Source of the DNA: Methanobrevibacter thaueri
Lineage (GTDB): Archaea; Methanobacteriota; Methanobacteria; Methanobacteriales; Methanobacteriaceae
Direction of reading: 5' to 3'
DNA: 32,575 nucleotides
Assembly: GCA_015062925.1 (NCBI GenBank)
Contig: SUTL01000017.1
Span: 1 to 32,575 of the forward strand
Under the pieces are notes generated by a model. The model searched no databases, was not told where the DNA came from, and saw only the letters and a program-made list of their open reading frames with translations. A program made the position numbers and the translations under genes. Shown here one piece after another: positions 27,054 through 32,575 of the stretch. Position 1 is the stretch's first letter. Every line of letters starts with the position of its first letter.

Positions 27054-28919
27054 TTATATGATTGATTTATTTATATTTTTATTTAATTTTATTTTTTTTG
27101 TTTTTTCACAGTCTTTTTTTAGTATTTTGTAGCGGCTTAAATTTGCTGAGTATATAATTACAATCACTGATCCAATATTATGGATTAATGCTCCTTCAAT
27201 TGGAGTTATTAGTCCTAAAATGGCTAGTCCCATTGCAATAATGTTAATTATTAAAGCAAAGCATATTGATATTTTAATTGTTTTTAATGTGTTTTTCGCC
27301 ATTTTAATTAAATAAGGGATGTTTTTAATTTCATCAGTTATTAATGTAATATCTGCAGCTTCTATGCTTATTTCACTTCCTATTTTTCCCATTGCAATTC
27401 CAACATTGGCTTTTTTAAGTGATGGGGCATCATTTATTCCATCTCCAATCATTGCAACTTTATGTCCTTTTATCTGTTCTTCTTGTATGTACTGGATTTT
27501 ATCTTCGGGTAGGCAGTTAGATTTGTGGTTTCTAATTTTAAGTTTATCTGCAATGTGTTTTGCAGTTTCTTCATTATCTCCAGTTAATAGGCTTGTTTTT
27601 ATTCGCATTTGTTTAAGATTTTTTATCATTTCTTTTGAATTTTCTCGTAATGTATCTGCAAGTATTATTTTTCCAATATATTGGGTGTTTTTTGCTACAA
27701 ATATTTCTATTTCTCCATTTTGAGTTGGCTTTGTGTCTTTTATTATGATATTTTGGGTTTTTAATAATTGTTTATTTCCAGCGATTATTTTTGAATTGTT
27801 AATGATGCCGGTTATTCCCATTCCCATATGTATTTTAAAATCTTTAACTTCTGCTAATTCATCACTTTCATTGTGCTTAACTATGGCTTTTGCAATGGGA
27901 TGTTCTGATTTTGATTCAAGTGAGGTTAAAAGATACATCATTTCTTTCGGATTGTCTGAGATAATGTTAATTACTTGTGGTGTGCCATGTGTTAATGTTC
28001 CTGTTTTATCAAATATTAATTCACTTATATGCCCTAGTTCTTCCAGTGACGCCCCATCTTTTATTAAAATTCCATATTTTGTTAAATTACCTATTGCGGC
28101 CATAATTGCTGTTGGGGTGGCTAATACTAATGCACATGGGCAGAATACTACTAATATTGTAACTGATCTTATTATTTCAAATGTGAGTAAATATGTTAAT
28201 ATTGATGTTGTGAATGCTATTGCAACAATTAATGCTGCCCATTTGTCTGCTTGGCGAACTATTTTTGCATTTTCAGGGGATGATGATTCAACTAATTTGA
28301 TTAATTTTTGAATGGAGCTGTCTTCAACAATTTTTGTTGCTTTCATAGTAAATGATCCGTAAAGATTGATAGTTCCACTGTATATTTTTTCATTTTCTTT
28401 TTTATCTACTGGGATTGATTCTCCGGTTAATGTTGATTGATCTATTGATGTTTTTCCATCGATTATGATTCCGTCTGTTGGAATATTTTCACCAGGCAGT
28501 ACTTTTAATATGTCTCCGATTTTAATTTTTTCAACTGGAATTTTTTCTTCTTTTTTGTTTTTTATTCTTGTTGCAGTTTGGGGGGTGATTTTAACTAGTT
28601 TTTCTATTTTTTCATGTGTTTTGGATACGGTGTAGTCTTCTAAAAACCCTCCAATGGCCATGATTGTTGCAATTTCTCCGGCAGCGAATATTTCGCCAAT
28701 TATTAATGATGATATAATAGCTATTGAAACTAATAGGTCGGCTTTTATGTCAAATTCTGTGATTAGTTTTTCAATACTTTCTTTGATAATTGGTATTCCA
28801 CATAGTGCAATTGCAATCCATGATAGGGTATTGTTTGGTAGTAGGTAGCTTCCTATTAGGCTTGTTATTGAAATTATTATGTTTATGAGTTTGATTTTTT
28901 TGGTTTTTGTAAGTTTCAT
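27054..28919 (-). CDS. Heavy-metal P1B-type ATPase, probably copper
   Basis: A metal-exporting P-type ATPase of about 621 residues. Motifs, numbered from 28919: the actuator TGES (165-168), the intramembrane metal motif CPC (260-262) within VVFCPCALVLATPTAIM, the phosphorylated Asp304 in DKTGTLTHG, the SEHP motif of P1B pumps and GDGINDAPSLKKANVGIAMG. There is no N-terminal HMA domain; a separate one is encoded next door. The last helices contain HNIGS, closer to Zn/Co-type pumps than classical CopA, so copper specificity rests mainly on the CsoR regulator. An ATG at 28928 overlaps GGGAGATGAT, the ribosome-binding site for 28919. A CsoR-like operator lies 26 bases upstream. Confidence 0.93.
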   Translation of the reverse strand: MKLTKTKKIKLINIIISITSLIGSYLLPNNTLSWIAIALCGIPIIKESIEKLITEFDIKADLLVSIAIISSLIIGEIFAAGEIATIMAIGGFLEDYTVSKTHEKIEKLVKITPQTATRIKNKKEEKIPVEKIKIGDILKVLPGENIPTDGIIIDGKTSIDQSTLTGESIPVDKKENEKIYSGTINLYGSFTMKATKIVEDSSIQKLIKLVESSSPENAKIVRQADKWAALIVAIAFTTSILTYLLTFEIIRSVTILVVFCPCALVLATPTAIMAAIGNLTKYGILIKDGASLEELGHISELIFDKTGTLTHGTPQVINIISDNPKEMMYLLTSLESKSEHPIAKAIVKHNESDELAEVKDFKIHMGMGITGIINNSKIIAGNKQLLKTQNIIIKDTKPTQNGEIEIFVAKNTQYIGKIILADTLRENSKEMIKNLKQMRIKTSLLTGDNEETAKHIADKLKIRNHKSNCLPEDKIQYIQEEQIKGHKVAMIGDGINDAPSLKKANVGIAMGKIGSEISIEAADITLITDEIKNIPYLIKMAKNTLKTIKISICFALIINIIAMGLAILGLITPIEGALIHNIGSVIVIIYSANLSRYKILKKDCEKTKKIKLNKNINKSII

Positions 28920-28944
28920 TTTTATCATCTCCCATATTATAGGG

Positions 28945-28960
28945 ATACCCCGTAGGGTAT
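28945..28960 (-). promoter_or_regulatory. CsoR-type operator before the P1B ATPase
   Basis: ATACCC-CGTA-GGGTAT, a perfect 6-4-6 inverted repeat in AT-rich DNA. It overlaps the likely TATA element of the pump gene (TTTATACC on the minus strand, 28956-28963). The shape matches known CsoR sites (TACCC...GGGTA class), and a related site precedes csoR itself. Confidence 0.75.
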
Positions 28961-28979
28961 AAATTTATTTTAAAAAAAA

Positions 28980-29252
28980 TTAAAGTCGGGAATAATATTC
29001 TATAATTGATGAAATATCACTTAATGCATCATCAGAATTACCATTTTCAATAGCTTTTTTAACACAATGTTCAAGATGACCTTCAACAATAATGTATCCT
29101 ACTTTATGTAATGCGGATTTAACCGCATTAACTTGCATTAATATTTGTTCACACTCTATATCTTCATCAATCATACGATCAATAGCATTCACTTGGCCGT
29201 TAATTTTTTTAAGTCGTCTGTGTAAATTTTCACTGTCCATGCATTCTTTCAT
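28980..29252 (-). CDS. csoR: CsoR-family copper-sensing repressor
   Basis: A 90-residue all-helical protein of the CsoR/RcnR (DUF156) family. RLKKINGQVNAIDRMI is the family N-terminal helix. The Cu(I) ligand set of CsoR is complete and correctly spaced: Cys34 (CEQIL), His59 and Cys63 (GHLEHC), a C-H-C pattern rather than the Ni/Co type with N-terminal His. CsoR releases DNA on binding Cu(I), switching on export. It lies 60 bases upstream of the pump gene on the same strand, with matching operators in front of each. AGGATG precedes the ATG. The family is common in bacteria and less so in archaea, so transfer is plausible. Confidence 0.93.
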   Translation of the reverse strand: MKECMDSENLHRRLKKINGQVNAIDRMIDEDIECEQILMQVNAVKSALHKVGYIIVEGHLEHCVKKAIENGNSDDALSDISSIIEYYSRL

Positions 29253-29265
29253 ATTAACACATCCT

Positions 29266-29281
29266 ATACCTATGGGGGTAT
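29266..29281 (-). promoter_or_regulatory. CsoR-type operator before csoR
   Basis: ATACCTATGGGGGTAT, an imperfect version of the site at 28945-28960 (12 of 16 positions shared in one orientation). It lies about 15 bases downstream of the csoR TATA box and spans the expected transcription start, so CsoR would repress its own gene by blocking initiation. Confidence 0.7.
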
Positions 29282-29283
29282 AT

Positions 29284-29307
29284 GAATGTTATGTTATATA
29301 AACATTC
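29284..29307. repeat. Inverted repeat flanking the csoR TATA box
   Basis: GAATGTT at 29284-29290 and AACATTC at 29301-29307 form a perfect seven-base inverted repeat around the TATA box. It could be a second operator for another regulator, or help end top6A transcription that reads toward it. Confidence 0.4.
29295..29302 (-). promoter_or_regulatory. TATA box for csoR
   Basis: Exact TTTATATA on the minus strand. Expected start site near 29270-29275, giving a leader of about 20 bases that carries AGGATG as ribosome-binding site. Confidence 0.6.
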
Positions 29308-29317
29308 CGATGTTAAT

Positions 29318-29343
29318 AAAAATAAAAAAAGGAGAAAAAAAGG
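29318..29343 (-). terminator. T-rich terminator after top6A
   Basis: On the minus strand this is a T-rich stretch with two runs of seven T, shortly after the top6A stop and before the csoR promoter. A typical archaeal terminator by composition and place. Confidence 0.45.
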
Positions 29344-29351
29344 GAATAAGA

Positions 29352-30449
29352 TTATGCTTGATTTTCCATTTCCTCAAACTTAGCAGGGAAATACTCATCT
29401 ACAACATACTCAAGCCCATATTTAGAGAAAGATTGCTGTTCTGCCTTCTTACCAATCTTAAGCATTTTCTTAATCTCGGTCTGCCAAAACTCACTTTTAT
29501 ACCTTGGGTCTTTAGAAAGCTCTTTTAACCTCATAACATCAACATCTTTAAGCTTATCAGTTGGTAAATCATAATTAATAATATCAGATGCAGTAACACC
29601 AATAAACTTAGCATCAGGAGTAGCAAGTTGATGATTAACATGAGCTAACTTAGCACTTCCAGAAATAATTACCTGTGCAATGTGAAATCCCCAAGGGTCT
29701 CCGTCGTTACAAATATAAACAGGTAAATTCAATTCAGTATTAACTCTTTTAAGAAATCTTCTTGTAGCACGAGCAGCTTGTCCTTTAAGCCCTACAATTA
29801 AAGTATTAAATCTCTTGTGAGCATTTTCCTGAACCAACCTGTGAAACATTCCCATGGTTTCCACAGCTAATACCTTATCAACATTATGATCTAAAAACTC
29901 CACTTGATCAATTGTTGGGGAAATAGTGTAACCAGATTTTCCCATTTTAGAAGCATTAACCTCTACTTCATCAAAAAGAGTAATATCTCCATAAACAGAT
30001 GCTCCATCTTCTTCAGGCATTAATCCTAATTCTTCACGGGTAGTTCCTAAAGTAACTTCCAAATCTTCTCCTACAATGTTGGATTCTTGTTGTGTTTTAA
30101 AACTAATTCCCCAACCTTCAGAAACATAATACATTTCCCTGATTGTAGCAGTTTTTTCACGAGCCACTAAATCTTTACAGAAATTACCGACATAAACCAT
30201 TTGTCCTAATTTCCTAATTTGTTTAACATTACCTAAGGATCTTTTACCATATCTGTCACCTAAAATATAGTATCTTTTAGCATTATCATAAACAATATTT
30301 CCAGTACCTCTTGAAGGAACTTTAATGGAAGGGACTTTATTTTTTTCAATATCTTCAATAATTTCCTGACCTAAACCGGTTAATTTATTGAGAGTGTATT
30401 GTTTTCTTAGTTCTTTATGTGATTGGTCTGTTTTTCCTGTTTCACTCAT
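29352..30449 (-). CDS. top6A: DNA topoisomerase VI subunit A
   Basis: The Spo11-like cleavage subunit of the archaeal type IIB topoisomerase, which relaxes and decatenates DNA. The CAP domain has the active-site REMYY (Tyr108, the second Tyr by analogy to Spo11). The Toprim domain carries Glu197 in AVETMG and the Asp pair 249/251 in [29 protein letters not shown] lies between them. 365 residues is normal. AGGTGATTT precedes the ATG, nine bases after the top6B stop, so both subunits are made from one message in the order B then A. Confidence 0.97.
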   Translation of the reverse strand: MSETGKTDQSHKELRKQYTLNKLTGLGQEIIEDIEKNKVPSIKVPSRGTGNIVYDNAKRYYILGDRYGKRSLGNVKQIRKLGQMVYVGNFCKDLVAREKTATIREMYYVSEGWGISFKTQQESNIVGEDLEVTLGTTREELGLMPEEDGASVYGDITLFDEVEVNASKMGKSGYTISPTIDQVEFLDHNVDKVLAVETMGMFHRLVQENAHKRFNTLIVGLKGQAARATRRFLKRVNTELNLPVYICNDGDPWGFHIAQVIISGSAKLAHVNHQLATPDAKFIGVTASDIINYDLPTDKLKDVDVMRLKELSKDPRYKSEFWQTEIKKMLKIGKKAEQQSFSKYGLEYVVDEYFPAKFEEMENQA

Positions 30450-30458
30450 TTAAATCAC

Positions 30459-32165
30459 CTATTCCTCAGACTCCTCTTCATCTTCATTTTTTTCATCGAA
30501 GTTATCTAAAGCGGATTGGTTTCTTTCAACAGTGTGTCCGAATTCATCAACTTCTTCCATGATGATTGCATCAAGTTCTTCTTCTTCTTCATCATCATCT
30601 TCGACTTTTTCACCAAGTAATTCTGCAAGAGCTCTTTTAGTTACTTTTGCAAGTACTTCATGGTATTCTGGAACTCCTGTTTCACCAAGTTTAGCAGCTT
30701 CTTCAATAATTACTGGAACGTATTCTTCAAATACTTTGGATCTTTTTTCTTTTTCTTTTGCTGCTTTTTTAGCACGAATGTGTTTTTGTAGTTTACGGGC
30801 TAATTTCATGGTTGCTTGTCTGATTTCATGAACTATTTCTGGTTCTGGTGATACACTTTGTTTTCCTGTTGAGAGGTATGGTACTTGTGTTGATATGATG
30901 TTGATGAATAATGTTAATGGTGTGTTATCTAAATCTTTAAGTCCGTAACGTTTCCAATCGATACTTTTAAGGGCTTCGGTTATTGCACAACTTCCGGCGT
31001 CAAATGTTAATGGTACTCTATTTGCAAATCTCATAATTTCAGATTTTCTTTGTTCATTAACGATTCTACCTGAGTCTCCTCCATATGCAAGGCCTGCTTC
31101 AATGATAAATGAAACTCCTCCTGCATAGGTTACTGGTTTTCTTGTTATGGTAGTTACAAATTCGGGTTTTAGGATTTGTTTCATACCTTTTTCGATTTGT
31201 TCTGATCCGATTGGTATAAGTCCGTCTGTTGGTGGGGCCATGAATTTCATTTTTTTAAAGCAGTTTACAATGGCTTCTGCTTCTTGGAATGTCATGGATT
31301 TTGGACTTTTGTTCATGTCAATACCGGTTATTTCAGCAATTTCATCAACTTTTTTGCTAGACATTCTTGAAAGTGATGAGGTTAACATGCTTTTGTATCT
31401 TCTTTTATCACTATGTTTTGCCATGAAATGAATGTCATCAGCACTAACTCCTTTTGGATGTGGTAATACTTCTTTTGGAAGTACTGGAGTTATATTTGCT
31501 GCTCTTTTAAATATGTATTTGTGTCCTGATGGATCTTTGAATGTTATTTTTGCATGTGGGTTTCCAATCATGGTTCTTCTGATGTATTCAAAAGCACCTT
31601 GTTCTGCAAGTGTGTATGATACTTCTTTGAATTGTAATTCAATACATACTCCAGTGGATTCTGCCGGATAATCTTCCCTTTCCATTAATAATCCTTGGTT
31701 TTTCTTAACATCCATTTTGAACTTCATTTTAACGCCTTTAATCTCATCTCCTTCTTTGTAACATGAGATTACTCTGGCAGGTTGACCGGTGGTCATTTGT
31801 GATAAAAGTACACAACCACTACAACCTAAACCTTGTTGTCCTCTGGATTGGATGTTTCTAAATTTTGATCCTGCAAACATTTGACAATATACCTGCATTA
31901 CATAGTCTTCAGGGATTCCCGGACCATTATCTTTATGTCTTAAAATGTAGTGTTCTTTGCCAACTCTTTTCAATTCAATATCGATATCTGGTAATATTCC
32001 TGCTTCTTCTGATGCATCGAAACTGTTGGTTATTAATTCGTGAAATACAATTGTTAGTGAACGAATTTTACCTGTGAATCCGAGCATCTGTTTATTTTTA
32101 CGGAAAAATTCAGATGGGGTTAATTGGTCAAAGTTTTCAAAGAGTTCATTTGCTTGTTGCGCCAA
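30459..32165 (-). CDS. top6B: DNA topoisomerase VI subunit B
   Basis: The ATPase subunit, 568 residues. The GHKL ATPase domain has the N box [12 protein letters not shown] (about 42-53), [10 protein letters not shown], and the lid [18 protein letters not shown]; the H2TH insert and transducer domain follow, with [12 protein letters not shown] near residue 440. The last 60 residues are extremely acidic ([10 protein letters not shown] and a Glu-rich end), an extension typical of this genus rather than all archaea. The start is TTG, preceded by a strong GGAGG seven bases upstream; no ATG fits. A TATA-like AATATATAA lies around 32226-32236. Co-transcribed with top6A. Confidence 0.96.
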   Translation of the reverse strand: MAQQANELFENFDQLTPSEFFRKNKQMLGFTGKIRSLTIVFHELITNSFDASEEAGILPDIDIELKRVGKEHYILRHKDNGPGIPEDYVMQVYCQMFAGSKFRNIQSRGQQGLGCSGCVLLSQMTTGQPARVISCYKEGDEIKGVKMKFKMDVKKNQGLLMEREDYPAESTGVCIELQFKEVSYTLAEQGAFEYIRRTMIGNPHAKITFKDPSGHKYIFKRAANITPVLPKEVLPHPKGVSADDIHFMAKHSDKRRYKSMLTSSLSRMSSKKVDEIAEITGIDMNKSPKSMTFQEAEAIVNCFKKMKFMAPPTDGLIPIGSEQIEKGMKQILKPEFVTTITRKPVTYAGGVSFIIEAGLAYGGDSGRIVNEQRKSEIMRFANRVPLTFDAGSCAITEALKSIDWKRYGLKDLDNTPLTLFINIISTQVPYLSTGKQSVSPEPEIVHEIRQATMKLARKLQKHIRAKKAAKEKEKRSKVFEEYVPVIIEEAAKLGETGVPEYHEVLAKVTKRALAELLGEKVEDDDEEEEELDAIIMEEVDEFGHTVERNQSALDNFDEKNEDEEESEE

Positions 32166-32575
32166 TTTTTTTCCTCCTTTTTTTTTAGTGATTATTTTTT
32201 TTGTATGTTTAAATTTAATTTATTTTTATATATTTAAATAATGTGTGAGAGAGCATTTGAAAACTAATATTTTTCATACCTTACCCTATCTAGTTTGTTT
32301 AAATATGTGGTAAAATAATTAATTAAAAACATGTAGAAAATATGGTATTTGCACTACACTATCTATATATGTTTATTGAAGTATATAAAATTTTTCCACT
32401 ATCAATATAATTTTGATATCAATCTATTATTAAAATTAATTTAAATATATAATATTATAGTTTAATTATAATCTGCTAAACTATAATCACTTAATATCAA
32501 TATTAAAGAAAAAGTTGTATGGATGTGTAAAATTGTTTTCAATTAATAAAATTGATTTAATTATAAAATACACTA
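32166..32575. other. 410-base non-coding end region with inverted repeats
   Basis: No gene is supported here. The first 80 bases hold the top6B ribosome-binding site and promoter. The outer 180 bases contain several inverted repeats: TATCAA/TTGATA around 32400-32420, ATTATAGTTTA/TAAACTATAAT at 32454-32487 and TTAATAT-CA-ATATTAA at 32491-32506. They may belong to the promoter of a gene beyond the window. No stretch is GC-rich enough to suggest tRNA or rRNA. Confidence 0.6.
32454..32487. repeat. Perfect 11-base inverted repeat
   Basis: ATTATAGTTTA (32454-32464) and TAAACTATAAT (32477-32487) are exact reverse complements around a 12-base spacer. The next 19 bases add a perfect 7-2-7 palindrome (32491-32506). 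Could be an operator cluster or a hairpin in an untranslated leader. Confidence 0.5.

Noticed and set aside
27733-28311. Long open frame of 192 codons on the plus strand
   Set aside because: It lies antisense to the conserved core of the P1B ATPase, has a Ser/Ile-rich low-information translation and no ribosome-binding site; it is a shadow of the real gene.
28919-29252. RcnR-type Ni/Co sensor instead of CsoR
   Set aside because: The ligand spacing is Cys34-His59-Cys63, the Cu(I) pattern; the N-terminal His needed for Ni/Co sensing is not seen.
30532-32077. Several plus-strand open frames of 70-99 codons opposite top6B
   Set aside because: Ser-rich translations mirror the acidic and other biased codons of top6B; no start signals or known domains.

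Overview
The window is AT-rich archaeal chromosome from a hydrogenotrophic methanogen of the order Methanobacteriales, most likely a Methanobrevibacter. The evidence is enzymes for methanofuran (MfnA), methanopterin (MptD) and F420 (CofD, CofE, GTP cyclohydrolase III), the methyl-CoM reductase activation ATPase AtwA, methanogenesis marker 9, topoisomerase VI, archaeal L10e, Pcc1 and PurO, plus an MreB-type actin and an archaeal sortase that fit a pseudomurein-walled lineage. Species cannot be fixed from the sequence alone. I see no tRNA, rRNA, CRISPR array, insertion sequence or prophage.

Layout. 1-470: the start of a zinc-finger protein and pcc1, both on the minus strand. 681-4900: rpl10e, ppsA and mfnA on the plus strand. 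4897-7976: a minus-strand operon, archaetidylserine synthase - DUF515 membrane protein - sortase - mptD, which meets mfnA tail to tail. 8403-12813: plus-strand cell-envelope and housekeeping block, with an unknown protein translationally coupled to mreB, then rnhB, a TolQ/ExbB-like and ExbD-like pair, and purO. 12864-16071: F420/flavin precursor operon cofE-cofD-gch3-Dus-like flavoprotein. 16144-17742: atwA. 17751-18434: a YgjP-type metallopeptidase (minus). 18591-20894: tetrapyrrole operon mmp9 - precorrin-2 dehydrogenase - hemA. 20908-25897: AAA+ ATPase (minus), a membrane phosphoesterase, a winged-helix protein and a zinc-ribbon protein (plus), then nfo and gap (minus). 26061-29252: an alpha/beta hydrolase (plus) and a minus-strand copper module csoR - P1B ATPase - HMA metallochaperone with two matching CsoR-type operators. 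29352-32165: top6B-top6A (minus). 32166-32575: non-coding.

Most of the backbone (gap, nfo, AAA+, hemA, siroheme gene, mmp9, atwA, Dus-like, gch3, cofD, cofE, purO, ExbD, ExbB, rnhB, pssA) looks, from memory, like the ancestral gene order of Methanobacteriales. The copper module, the phosphoesterase/HTH/zinc-ribbon trio and the YgjP peptidase look like insertions into it.

Most notable observations: a tandem-duplicated four-cysteine motif plus UBA-like tail in methanogenesis marker 9, one base upstream of the sirohydrochlorin-forming gene; a TolQ/ExbB homologue with a C-terminal HMA/ferredoxin-like domain lacking the metal-binding CxxC; CsoR operators placed over the TATA box and start site of archaeal promoters; an abrupt codon-usage switch inside hemA; and a recurring start-codon arrangement in which the Shine-Dalgarno sequence is part of an in-frame upstream ATG.
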